This document shows, piece by piece, positions 1-11,075 of a DNA stretch of 64,000 bases. This DNA comes from Argyresthia goedartella (lineage: Eukaryota > Arthropoda > Insecta > Lepidoptera > Argyresthiidae): assembly GCA_949825045.1 (NCBI GenBank), contig OX463822.1:191001-255000 (forward strand), written 5' to 3'. The notes beneath the pieces were generated by a model. That model had not been told where the DNA came from and did not search any database. It worked only from the letters and a program-made list of their open reading frames with translations. Both the position numbers and the translations under genes were made by a program. Position 1 is the first letter of the stretch, and each line of letters opens with the position of its first letter.

Positions 1-2622
1 TAACTCTGTTCAAATCATTTAATTTGTGTCATGTATTTCTAGAGCCGACTAGAATTACACTTACCAGCCGAACTTGCTTAGATAACGTTTTTTGTGACTG
101 TGCATTCACAAGTAAAAGTGTAATTAACTGCTTACCCTCCGATCACAGTGGTCAAACAGTTTCATTCCCAATAACTATTAAGGATAAGACTGGTCCATCA
201 TTTTATAGGCCTATTACATCCCATAGACTAGAGACATATACGAAAAACTTAGATATAAATTTGCCAGTACCGGATTTTAATGAACAGAACCCAAACAAAA
301 TCTACTCAGACTTCTTCAACATTATTCAGACAGAATTCAATAAAGTTTTCAAATTAAAGAAAGTCAGTGACTACAACGGTAAATCTAAATTTAATGACTG
401 GGCAACGTTTGGAATTCGTAAAAGTAGAGTTATCTTGTATGACCTTTATGATCAAAAAACCTATAACTTTGATCGAAAATTTCATGACTATGTTAAAAAA
501 TATTCCAAAACTTTCAAGTTGGTTTGTAGAACTGCAAAAACTTTACACATTAATAGAAAAATTCAAAATTCAAATAATAGAATGAAAACAGTTTGGCAAA
601 TAATAAACCGCGAAACTGGCAAAGTTATACCAAGGGACAGTGATTTCTGCCTAAAGATAGGTGATGATGTTGTTAAATCCAACGCTGATGTTGCTCGAGC
701 TTTTGAAACATTCTTCACCAATGTACCCGTACTCACAACGGACAGTCTAAATTCATCTCCATTTGAAGCAGAGACTTTATAAAAAAATAACACTAGCGTC
801 AGTAATGTATATTTAAAATTTCATCATGTATATCCCCAGGACATTGTCAAAACGTTTAAATTACTTAACTTAAAAAATACGGAAGACCTGTGGGGTATAT
901 CAGTCAAAGTCATTGGTTCAGTAATTCTAGTTATAGCCCCACACTTAGCTTATATATTCAATAAATGTGTTGACGATGGGGCTTTTCCAGACCTCATGAA
1001 ACACAGTAAACTTATACCGCTGTTCAAATCGGGAGATAAGGGCTGTTCTTCTGTTCTCCAATCTGTTCTTCCAACACTAAGTAAAATATTTGAAAAGATT
1101 ATACTCAATCAAATGCTCTCACACTTCAACCGTACAAAACAACTCCACGCTAAACAATATGGTTTCACTAGGGGTAAATCGACTACGGATGCAGGTATTA
1201 CCCTTGTATCTCATATTTATTCTGCATGGGAGGCCGCACAGGATGCTATCGGAGTTTTTTGCGACCTGTCGAAGGCGTTAGATTGTGATGATCATAATAC
1301 GCTATTAATTAAATTAAATCATTACGGAGTTAGAAATAAAGCGTTGGATCTACTAAGATCATACCTAAGCAATAGAATTCAAAAGGCAGAAGTTAACGGC
1401 GTAAAATCTGATGGATCGGGTGTTAAAATTGGCGTTCCACAAGGTTCCATATTAGGCCCTTTCTTATTCCTGGTATATATTAATGATCTGCCTTTCATGG
1501 TGGAGAAATTAACTGACATAGTGTTGTTTGCTGATGATACTTCAATGGTCTTCAAAATTGAAAGACAAAAAGGAGATTTTGATGATGTTAATGGTGTATT
1601 GTCTTTAACATTGAATTGGTTCACAGTTAATAATTTATTGTTAAACGCTTGTAAAACCAAGTGTATCAAATTCTCACTTCCAAATGTCAGGCAAGTTGAG
1701 ACCAGTTTGGTGTTAGACAACAGCACGTTAGAATTGGTAAACGATACGAAGTTTCTTGGAATAACCATTGATACCAAATTGCAGTGGGGACCCCACATAG
1801 ATAAATTGGCTGGTAAATTAAGTTCTGCGGCTTACGCTGTTAGGAACATCAGACAAAGCACGGATGTGGCTACATCTAGGCTAGTATATTTTAGTTACTT
1901 TCATAGTGTGATGTCCTATGGTATCTTGTTGTGGGGGAAAGCAGCGGATATTCAAACTATTTTTATTTTACAGAAAAGAGCTATTCGAGCAATTTATAAT
2001 TTAAAACGAACAGACTCCTTAAGAGAGCTTTTTAAAGAAATTGACATACTAACAGTAGCTAGTCAATTTATTTTTGAAAATATAATGTATGTACGCAAGA
2101 ACCTTAAAACATTTTCCAAACTTAGCGACAGCTGTAATGTTAACCTAAGAAATAATCACAGACTATGTGCGCCCCGTTTTAGACTCGCGAAGGTTAGCAA
2201 TTCTTTCAAGGGTCAGTGCATTCTCTACTACAATAAGATACCTCTGGAGATTTAGAAATTTCCATTTGAGCAATTTAAAAAGCATGTTAAAGCGACTTTG
2301 TCGAAAAAGGGATATTACAATGTTCAAGATTACTTAAATGACAGGACTGTATGGGGTTAATCTGGCTCAACACAGACCTTGCTGTTAATAATTTTGTAAT
2401 TATTTATTCCTGCTTATTAATCATAACAATTAATTTTTTCATATTTGTATTAGTTAAGCACAACCTATTTTTAAAAGAGATCTAAAAATAAATCTGTGGG
2501 AGTTTCTACGCCCTTCTTCTCCCACAGTGGTCCAATGTAGAGAAGAGGCCAAAAATGACGTTTGCTAAGTATATGTAAATATCTACAGTAATAAAGTACT
2601 TTGACTATTGACTATTGACATC
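1..2622 (+). mobile_element. Non-LTR retrotransposon, family 1 copy 1 (CR1/Jockey-like), 5' end outside window
   Basis: This is a retrotransposon copy that enters from the left edge. The first bases match the end of an endonuclease domain that recurs at about 26335 in copy 2. It has a 3' UTR and ends at about 2597-2620 in a short tandem tail (gactatt repeated) after aaagtacttt. Copy 3 (48411-49522, minus) has the same 3' UTR with a tttgag tail. Variable short tandem tails replacing poly(A) are usual in CR1-type elements. The exact clade is inferred from RT motifs only. Confidence 0.85.
24..2358 (+). pseudogene. Family 1 ORF2, endonuclease end and reverse transcriptase, broken
   Basis: This is the C-terminal end of the endonuclease, the linker and a nearly complete reverse transcriptase. 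The first open segment (24-782) ends at a TAA where copy 2 stays open. The RT part (996-2255) shows GFTRGKSTTDA, the FCDLSKALD aspartate motif, [13 protein letters not shown] and the catalytic FADD box. A TAG at 2253-2255 cuts the C-terminus where copy 3 has a leucine codon, and the frame then runs on to about 2358. The product would copy element RNA into DNA at a nicked target site. With at least two nonsense changes this copy is probably dead. Confidence 0.85.
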
Positions 2623-2849
2623 GTCCATGTTTTTTTGTACAAAAATAAACTAAGGTCACAGTGATTTTTTTTTCGCATAAACTAAGAGAGGGTTTCATTA
2701 GCTACTCAGATCTACAATTTGTATAGTTCTAAGAGTTACCATTCCAACAGAATCACTTGAATCACTGACGTACAGTCAAGTGCCGCGTGCGGGTGGGCTC
2801 AAAATATGCCGCGGATCCTAGCTGTCTCGCGCCGGGGCGGCCCGGATTC
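2623..2849. other. No gene seen
   Basis: This is AT-rich sequence between the 3' tail of family 1 copy 1 and the first recognisable endonuclease motifs of the next element. I see no coding frame, repeat or RNA gene. It may be 5' sequence of the family 2 element. Confidence 0.5.
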
Positions 2850-2869
2850 GCGGAGGTTAAGGCTAGCTT

Positions 2870-3590
2870 TGCTAAACATTCGCTCCTTTAACACGGGTCA
2901 AGATGATCTCTGTGCTTTTTGTGCTGTTTCCTACTAATGAAAGTGGAACCCAACACTGTTGCAAACATGAGCGACGGCGAGAAGTGTATTACACCCTCAG
3001 TACCGGGTTACCAGCTGAAACATATCCCTCGTGCTGAGAGAACCGGCGGTGGTATAGGATTTCTAATACGTTAAGGAATACGAACAAAAATAAAACAGCA
3101 TCCTGCTTATTCGCTGGAGCAGATGTGGTTGGAGTTGTCGGTTTCTGGCACCCGCGTGGCGCTCGGTGCGGTCTACAGACCGCGTAATAATGGTGGGCCA
3201 AGTGTTACTGAGGCTATAGAGTCACTGAATGACTCACTCGATTGTTTTGCCTGTTGTAATTATGTTTTTGTTCCAATGTTGTCAGATTTCACTGCACGCA
3301 GGAACTACAGCAGTTCCTGTCCCATCGCAATCTTGGACAGGTGGTTGCTGAGCCCACACGAATCACCGAAACTAGCTCTACACTCCTGGACCTATTACCA
3401 ACGTACCGGACCGCTGTGATAATGTACATCAAAGTACATCATAATCCATCTCTTAGCGATCACGGAGCAGTCATAGCAGAGTTTAATGTGCAAAAACCGT
3501 CCATTAAACCAAAACAACATCAACTCAGAGGCTACTTAAAATAGATGAACAGAAGTTTACTGAAGACCTCAATGCCATGGACTGGTACCG
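2870..3590 (+). pseudogene. Family 2 endonuclease domain, broken
   Basis: This is an apurinic-type endonuclease (exo/endo/phosphatase fold) of a non-LTR ORF2, spread over three frames. It shows GGGIGFLIR, MWLELSVSGTRVALGAVYRP, EPTRITETSSTLLDLL and the C-terminal SDHGAVIAEF motif, which holds the catalytic Asp-His pair. Stops include a TAA after GGGIGFLIR, and frame changes occur at about 3250 and 3340. The frame reaches AMDWY at 3575-3590, where foreign DNA begins, and resumes at 4741. Confidence 0.8.
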
Positions 3591-4109
3591 GGGGCCACGG
3601 CAGTGACCCTGCCAAGTCGAGCGCGAAGCAAACACTGCCGTACCATCCTTTAGTGGAACCATTTCGCCGCATTTTCAGGCCCCTATTTGAGAACCTCTGG
3701 ATAAGACCAGAACACAGAAATTTTCGTCATCTAGTAAGCTATAATCACATACTTAAAATCCAAAATTTCAAGTCTGTAGGTCATTTATTTCCGAAGTTAA
3801 GCGAAAGCAAAGTTTTGCATTTATGACACTCACTCACTCATGATCATCAGAATAGAACTAGTACTTCCCATAAACCCAGAGAGCTGAAATTTGGTACAGA
3901 GTTAGGGTTTAAGGGCCACATAAAGGGAAAACTATAAAAACTAGGATAATCGAAGATCTGGAGTACCTGGTGACCCTGATTAGTAAACACAAGAGCTTGG
4001 TTTTCTCTTGGTGTAGATTCGGTGTATACCTTTTTCATATCTCCCGGATATCTCCCGAAAATCTAATAAAATAAATCAATATGCCCACGTTTCTACAAAA
4101 ATAAGTGAA
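3591..4109. repeat. Unclassified repeat block inserted in the family 2 element
   Basis: This is about 520 bp that interrupts the family 2 reading frame. It is GC-richer at its left end and AT-rich further right. No protein homology is visible in the short open frames (3545-3826 plus, 3847-4038 minus). It lies directly beside the TIR element 4110-4738, and the two together separate AMDW from IIYELKDVD of the host element. Whether it is a separate insertion or part of a larger element with the TIR structure cannot be settled here. Confidence 0.5.
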
Positions 4110-4738
4110 ATCCCACCAAAAACATTCTGTAAAAAACTAGCCAAGTCTCTATGGAGCTGTTTGTTTATCTCTAAAAAGTAATGAAATCTAGACAAAGTCG
4201 TGCCAAGTCTAAGGTTCCTTACTGCGATTTATTTATTATTATAGTTAATGTTGTGTGACTTAGCCATTGAACATTCTTTATACGTTAGTGGGTACACGTC
4301 AATTTTGGACTGCGTCGTATTTAATTACAATAAATTACAAGCTGCAAGTTTCCTGATAGGGACACGTTATGAAATATTAAAAAATGACTGCAGGCGCCTT
4401 CCGTGATCGTTTTATGCTGCTCGTTAAGGGTATACAAATGAATTCTCTTTTAAACAAATTAGTATGTAAAATAAAAATAACTTTGCCATGACTTATTTTC
4501 TATTGACATTGAGAGAAACAGATATAACATTACGTGTTAACAAAATTGACTTGTACCCACTAACGTATAAATAATGTTCAACGGCCAAGTCACACAACAT
4601 TAACTATAATAATAGAGAGATCGCAGTAAGGAACCTTAGACTTGGCACGACTTTGTCTAGATTTCATTACTTTTTAGAGATAAACAAGCAGCTCCATCGA
4701 GACTTTGCTAGTTTTTTACAGAATGTTTTTGGTGGGAT
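4110..4738. mobile_element. Non-autonomous TIR DNA element (MITE-like, foldback)
   Basis: This is a 629-bp element with long terminal inverted repeats. The left arm is 4110-4307 (starts atcccaccaaaaacattctg) and the right arm is 4541-4738 (ends ggtgggat). The arms are about 198 bp each and about 90% identical by eye. The 230-bp centre has no coding frame. The superfamily is not identified because no target duplication is clear at the edges. Confidence 0.8.
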
Positions 4739-4740
4739 AT

Positions 4741-5022
4741 TATATACGAACTGAAAGACGTGGACTTGATAGTGGAAACCTTTGAAAATTTTACTATAGA
4801 TCTTTTTGACAAACACGCCTCTGAAGTCACTATACGGGTCAAAGAATATGTTCCCTGGATAACTAGTAATGTTCAGCTGATGATGAGGCTAAGGGTAAAA
4901 GCCTTAAATAAGAGCCACAAAAAGAAAGCAGATTCCGACTGGAATTACTACAAGAGCCTCAGAAACTTAGTAACATCTACAGTTGAACGGGAGAAACTGC
5001 ATACTTTAACTACTATGTTAAC
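4741..5022 (+). pseudogene. Family 2 ORF2, endonuclease-RT linker segment
   Basis: This open segment shows DLFDKHA, PWITSNVQLMM and DWNYYKSLRNLV. It is collinear with the equivalent region of the minus-strand family 2 copy at about 29930-30225. It ends exactly where the left LTR of BEL-1 begins at 5023, and the element resumes at 11076 with a charged stretch and IWK. Confidence 0.75.
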
Positions 5023-5606
5023 TGATTTGATTCCACGCCTACCGAACGGCGTGGAGTCATGAGGGGGTGTGCCTTTGCCACGGGAGAGAAAAGAATTGAT
5101 GAAATTTATTTATTACCTTTGTCTCCGTAGACAGGAAATCGAAGGCTCGATTCGAGACAGGAATTCGGGAAAGGGGCACAGTTGGGATAGGATGGGATCG
5201 AACCCTTGCCGTCGCTGCCTGGCGCTGCCGACGGCGTGCTGTCTGCCGACGTGGAGTCGCCGTCCGAATACGACTCTGTGCTTCACCACATAAATCACTC
5301 AACCGCTGACACGAATCTAATTACATTCAATAGCCCGACGCTATGAGGTAGATTTACACTCTGAACAGGTCCGATGCCTGTATTACAATTGGTACACCGA
5401 AATACCATTCAATGCCACGGGGCCCGAGCCGCCATGTTATCTCACCGATGAGACCAGAACAAGAGGAAAAGATAACCTCCAATTTTACATCTCGTTCCGG
5501 TACGAGTGACAGCTGCTAGTCCGTTTTCGCTAGTGATGTCTCGATTACTCGCGATCGATTCGCGCAACAAAAAACCGGTGCGTTTCCGACGCATAAATAT
5601 TAAACA
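5023..5606 (-). repeat. BEL-1 3' LTR
   Basis: This 584-bp repeat matches 10492-11075 with about five substitutions. Because the element is on the minus strand, this is its 3' LTR. The short open frames inside it (for example 5113-5298) also appear in the other copy and show no protein homology. Confidence 0.93.
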
Positions 5607-5637
5607 GTCACCCGCCCGGACAGGCCCGAACCTGTCC

Positions 5638-7990
5638 CTAATCAATAGGAAGGCGAGAAAGTGTTGCGACCGCTTTCTTGAGGACCGAGTCCCCCACCCT
5701 GACTTCTGCTGATCGAGGCGTGCCATCCCGACCCGTGTACAAATTGACGATCCGTCCTCGTCTCCATCTCAATGATGGCAAGTTCGCATCCTTAATCAGC
5801 ACCAAATCACCGACTTGAGGGGGGGCTCGTCCGGTCAGTCCACTTAAGGCGCTGCTGCAAGATGTGCAAGTACTCAAGGGACCACCGTTTCCAAAAATCT
5901 TGAGCCATCTGCTGCAACATCTGCCACTTAGTTAACCGACTTAACTTAATATCACCGAATGGGTATTCTGGCAGGGCGTTAAGGGGCTGACCTATCAGGA
6001 AGTGACCCGGCGTCAACGCTTCCAAATCATTTGGATCCGAACTGAGCGGGCACAACGGACGCGAGTTCAGTGTCATTTCAATTTTACAGAATAGCGCCGC
6101 AAGCTCTTCAAAGCGTAGAGAGGTCTCACCGATGATCCTCGTCAGGTGCGACTTAGCCAATTTAACCGCAGCCTCAAAAATTCCTCCCCAATGAGGACAT
6201 CCCGGCGGACTGAAAACCCATTCAATCTCTCGTCGGGAGCAAGCCGTACCGATGGCGTCCTGGTTACCGTTCAGGAAATGAGTGACCTCCTGCAGATATC
6301 GCCTGGCTCCGACAAAGTTTGTGCCGTTGTCCGAACGGATTAATGTCGGGAGGCCCCTTCGTGAGACGAACCGATCTAGACAAGCGATAAATGCCTCTGT
6401 AGTGAGGTCACTGACCACCTCCAAGTGGACTGCCTTCGTGGCCAAGCACAAGAAGACGCACAGGTATGCCTTCACTAATTTGGCGTTCCGTAGCTGTGAA
6501 GACTTGACCATGAATGGTCCCGCGAAATCCGTTCCGACACCCGCAAAGGGCCGGATTTCGTTAACCCTATCCGAGGGCAAATCGCCCATCTGGGGCTGCA
6601 TCGTAGCCGCCTTGGCCCGATAACAAGGCAGGCACCGAAATACGACGCTACGCACTAAGCGTCGTCCCGATAGAATCCAGAACTCGCGCTGGAGAAACGC
6701 CATCAAGGCGTGGCATCCGATATGCCCATTCCGAATGTGTCGATCCTGTATCAACACTTCGACCAACTTCCCTTTCCTAGGGAGTAACAACGGGTGGCGA
6801 GCCGCATAAGGCAGGGTGGCATTCCGCAGCCGACCTCCTACCCTCAGCAATCCGTGAGGGTCAATAAACGGGTTGAGCCGAGCCACAGCTCCCTTCAGTT
6901 GGACGCGTCCGCGTCTCAGAATGTCCAATTCGGACTTAAAGTGCACCGTCTGCACGTTCCGTACCAATGCGAACAACGCATGGTTCCGTTCCCGTGGTGT
7001 CAGGACCTGTGTCCGCACTCGTTGCGCCTCAGAATTCCGACAATTCCGCGCAAATCGGCAGATCCAGGCGGTCACATTGACCAGCTTGTCGAGCGAGCTG
7101 TACCGTTCCAGCAGGCTGAACTCCTCTTCCGGCTCTGGTTGCGTCGTACAGACACCGATTGTCAAGGCGCCGTTCGCCGTGGCAACGCGTGGACTCATTG
7201 GCCAATCCGATTCGGCTTGAGTCAACCATCCTGGACCCCAGCACAAGGGATGTCCAACCAACTCCGGAGCGTGACACAATCGACCTGACCGAAGGCGACC
7301 AGTATTGTTCCGATAAAACTGTTCACACTCTTCTTCAACCGGGTCCCACCGGCGGACCGTAGGTGGTTCCTCCACCACCCAAAACTTCTGTATCACCTCC
7401 GAGAGTACAGAACCGAATAAGGGACTACGAGTCGCTAGGCGTGGGGCAGCCGGCATGACCGGACCCATTACCGCATGGCCCAGTCTGGTGTTGACCGAAA
7501 CCAGACCAGTCGCCAGCAACACGTGGACACCTGGCACTAACAGGTATCCCAAGGCATCGACACCCAATAAAATGTCTACTGGGCCCGGAATGTCGAACTC
7601 CGGGTCAGCCAGTGACAACCCAGCGACCAACTGTCGCACCGAGGGCGACAACCGTCCGTGAGGGTGTGAGCCCATCACATTAGGCATGACTAATGCCGTG
7701 ACCGTCAGATTCACCGATGAATCCACCCGTGACGAGAGAGTAATCCGACATACTCCCTTAACGGAACCGACTTCCGTGTTCCCAATTCCCCGAATGGAAT
7801 GTGGGTACTCCCTTACCGAAATGCCCAACCTTCTTACAAGGTTGCACGAGACTAAGCACCCCTGGGCCCCCGAGTCCAATAGTGCTCGTGCCACACATGA
7901 TTTGCCGTCCGAACTCCACGCTATCACCGAGGCGGTGGGGAGCATGACCGTCTTTGGAGTGGCGGCACCCTGTAAGTGGGCGGCGTGTCC
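5638..7990 (-). pseudogene. BEL-1 pol: protease and integrase, RT and RNase H missing
   Basis: The frame begins right after the gag stop at 7991-7993. Near the start are the retropepsin motif ALLDSGAQ and, about 100 residues on, DILLGVDALG. The frame then jumps from a spacer (VRRWDPVEEEC) straight to the region just before the H2C2 integrase zinc finger. The whole RT and most of RNase H are absent without loss of frame, so the open frame is 712 residues, less than half of what BEL pol normally has. Integrase shows the D,D,E residues in VGTDFAGPF, RSDNGTNF and GGIFEAAVK. A frameshift at a run of seven G (about 5818-5824) moves the DUF5641-like C-terminal part into another frame, ending at 5638. 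Confidence 0.9.
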
Positions 7991-9807
7991 CTAGCGGGAA
8001 CCCCCGCGGGATCCGAACCCGCTCAGACCTCCGTCGGCCTGGTAACTCGGCTGCTGATATGCCACCGGTGGCATATCAGACCGCATATACATCAGGGGGT
8101 CCCAACCCGCATAATAGGCCCCTCGCTGTCCCGGTACCCGACCATACCGGACTGTGAACGGTGTGCCCGGTGGCCACCATGGATGGAGTGGGGAGAGCGG
8201 ATCCAACCTGGGGCGCTCTAGGAATGGGGGCGACATCCGACTGTTCGCCTCCCTGTTCGCCTCCCAGAGCGACGGGCAGGGTGGCGCAGAAGGTGGTGGG
8301 CTCCCAGCCTTCGCGCCACTCATAGGTGCCATCTGACACCCGCCCGTAACACGCGGTGAGCCAGCGGCCCGAAGTCCTCGCTGGCCCTGGACAGCGGCGA
8401 CCGAACCCCGGCTATCCCGCCTGTTACCCCCCGCGCTGCCCCCTTCCCCTCGGGGGGGGTCCCGTCCGCGGGTACCCCAGTCACCCCGTTGGTGACTCCC
8501 GTTGCCCGGAGGGGGACTGGGTCCGGCCCTGGTTGGGCCCTGTGACCGACCAACCTGAGTCCGGCCCTGGTGACCGTCCGAAGGGCCTGACCGGTTCAGG
8601 CACAATACGACGTGGTGCCTGCCACCGCAGCCCTCACAGGGGGACGCCCGTGAGCACTCGCTCAGCGGGTGCGGCCCCAAACAACCGAAACACAATCGGT
8701 GGCGGAAGACCACCTTCCTGCGGGCAGCCACACCGAGCGCCTTAAAGTTGGCGCAACTGGTCACCTCATGACCGGCACTGTCGCAGTGCACACAGCCGTC
8801 ACCCGACGGCGCGGCACTCAAAACGCCAAATTGTTTTGACCGACCACCCCCCCGTGGGGGTGGGGGGCGCGGCTCCTCCCGCATCCGCGCGGTTTGGCGC
8901 TGCACACTGGCCTCCGAATCCATGGTGTCGCATCGCCTGCATTCACCCTCCAAAAACTCCGTTAATTGGACGAGCGTGGGCAGTTCCGAGCTACTGCCCC
9001 CATGCAGCTGTTCAAACCGACTTTGAACAGCTGCAGGCAACCGTGACAAAACCATATATAACACAATATATGACCATTGGTCAACCGGCAGACCAAGGTT
9101 CTGAAGGGCCTTAGTGGCCACCAGCACAGGGTTGAGCACCTGTACCCGGATGTCAACATCCCGGGTTACTCTTGGGATGCTGAACAGCTTCCCCAGCTGC
9201 GCATCAACCAACCGCCTTTTGTGTTGGTAGCGGTCAAACAATATGACCCGGGCAATCTCATAATTGCCCGCCGTAACCGTTAGGTGACCGACCAACTCCT
9301 TCGGTTCACCCCGCAGTGCCATCAATAGCTGGGCCAACTTGTAGGCGCTGTCCAGGTCGTCCCGACCGTGGACCAGGCTATCGAACAAATTGATGAATGC
9401 CGGCCACTCATCAATTGCCCCACCGAAGGCCGGAATCTTCAGGTGTGGAAGCCGTCCAACCACACCCTTAGGGGGGGGGGGTCTCCGCTACCCTCCCCGC
9501 GGTCATCCCGACGCGACCGCTTAATTTTTTCGGCGCGACGCTCGATGTCGCCCAAGCACTCCATCGCTTGGTCAGCATCCGCGCAGAGCTGCCTCACTGC
9601 AGCCACCGAGGCCTCATCCGTAAGCCCGAGGGCTTCAGCCTCGGCAGCCAGCCGACACACCTTCCCGACGCGTGTCATTGCGTCCTCCACACGCTTGAGC
9701 AGGACATCGTCCATGTCGGGTCGCTCCACATACTTGTGAGTATGGGCGAGCCATCTCATCTCCTCACGGACACCATACCGCAGTACCGTCAAGGGCGAAG
9801 GTGCCAT
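7991..9807 (-). pseudogene. BEL-1 gag, one homopolymer frameshift
   Basis: This is the structural protein of the BEL element. The start is taken at 9807 because the first 122 codons (to 9439) form a coiled-coil-like N-terminus. The frame shifts at the run of ten G at about 9471-9480 (plus strand), and the main frame (9463-7991) carries the gag core (IPAFGGAIDEWPAFINLFDS). Three CCHC-like knuckles follow, with cysteines in CVHCDSAGHEVTSC, CFGCLGPHPLSEC and CEGCGGRHHVVLC. A proline/glycine-rich tail ends at a TAG (7993-7991) that is in frame with pol. Confidence 0.88.
8054..8079. repeat. 26-bp perfect palindrome in BEL-1 gag
   Basis: The segment ctgatatgccaccgg... reads identically on both strands over 26 bp. 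It lies in the gag tail and encodes the residues around DMPPVAYQ. Confidence 0.9.
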
Positions 9808-10491
9808 GGTTACCGATTTAATTGTTCCTGGTCCTATGCTTCACTGCCGAACTAAGCACAGCCAGATACCAGCACTTTCCCGTCAGCGCTGGGCACAGAA
9901 ATTAAAACTAAGTTGTAAAACCCAAGGCAACCACTAAACAATTAAATCATAAACAATATTTAATATGGTCGCCCTGTGGACATACACCTTATAATATACA
10001 CTCTAAATCAATTAGAGAATGCCACCATGTGGTACAATCCAAATAACGCACAAAAGGTTATTATAAAAAAAACTATTTTTCTAGTAGTGGCCCCTCCGAT
10101 AGGAACCACACTTCCTTTGAGGTCAGCAAAATCAGCTTAATACCCCTTAAATAGCCCGACCCTGCTGTGCAAACCGAAATAACACTGTAGGACTATAGAA
10201 CCCGACGTTCTATCGCAAGTAATACAATCTAGTTACTTCGCAGAATGACTGTTCAATCTTTTATGCTCAACAACAGTAGTTCCGACTACAATTTTATAAC
10301 AACTGTTAACTAAATTGGCACTTATACTTTCACTTACCGAAAATGAACTTTAATCGTGGTATACCGACCACAGACTCATTGCCGACTTGAGCCAATCTGG
10401 GATATTCTTTTCTCCCAACTACAATGTGACAAAGGCAACCCTACCGTGAATCGATGATTTCCCACTAGGAAACCACGCTCTGCTACCAAAA
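9808..10491 (-). other. BEL-1 5' leader
   Basis: This is about 680 bp of untranslated leader between the 5' LTR and gag. It is AT-rich and no long frame is seen. A primer-binding-site candidate lies next to the LTR. Confidence 0.7.
10472..10488 (-). promoter_or_regulatory. BEL-1 primer-binding site candidate
   Basis: On the minus strand the sequence tggtagcagagcgtgg starts three bases after the 5' LTR. It begins with TGG as required to pair with the CCA end of a tRNA. The primer tRNA was not identified. Confidence 0.65.
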
Positions 10492-11075
10492 TGATTTGAT
10501 TCCACGCCTACCGAACGGCGTGGAGTCATGAGGGGGTGTGCCTTTGCCACGGGAGAGAAAAGAATTGATGAAATTTGTTTATTACCTTTGTCTCCGTAGA
10601 CAGGAAATCGAAGGCTCGATTCGAGACAGGAATTCGGGAAAGGGGCACAGTTGGGATAGGATGGGATCGAACCCTTGCCGTCGCTGCCTGGCGCTGCCGA
10701 CGGCGTGCTGTCTGCCGACGTGGAGTCGCCGTCCGAATACGACTCTGTGCTTCACCACATAAATCACTCAACCGCTGACACGAATCTAATTACATTCAAT
10801 AGCCCGACGCTATGAGGTAGATTTACACTCTGACCAGGCCCGATGCCTGTATTACAATTGGTACACCGAAATACTATTCAATGCCACGGGGCCCGAGCCG
10901 CCATGTTATCTCACCGATGAGACCAGAACAAGAGGAAAAGATAACCTCCAATTTTACATCTCATTCCGGTACGAGTGACAGCTGCTAGTCCGTTTTCGCT
11001 AGTGATGTCTCGATTACTCGCGATCGATTCGCGCAACAAAAAACCGGTGCGTTTCCGACGCATAAATATTAAACA
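10492..11075 (-). repeat. BEL-1 5' LTR
   Basis: This is the second 584-bp LTR and holds the promoter side of the minus-strand element. It differs from 5023-5606 at about five sites, so integration is recent relative to the decay seen in the surrounding family 2 element. Confidence 0.93.

Larger units (their letters stand above)
5023..11075 (-). mobile_element. BEL/Pao LTR retrotransposon BEL-1, non-autonomous (RT and RNase H deleted)
   Basis: This is a 6053-bp LTR element on the minus strand inside the family 2 element. Two 584-bp LTRs (5023-5606 and 10492-11075) start TGATTTG and end TTAAACA on the plus strand and differ at about five positions (about 0.9%). Order in its own direction: 5' LTR (10492-11075), primer-binding site, gag, pol (protease, then directly integrase), 3' LTR. 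Flanks share only aac, so the target duplication is short or unresolved. Confidence 0.93.

Noticed and set aside
5113..5298. 61-codon and 74-codon frames in the BEL-1 LTRs as genes
   Set aside because: They are present in both LTR copies, short, and without recognisable motifs.
8320..8745. Gly/Pro-rich open frames opposite BEL-1 gag
   Set aside because: They are GC-driven shadows of the gag zinc-knuckle and tail region in other frames.
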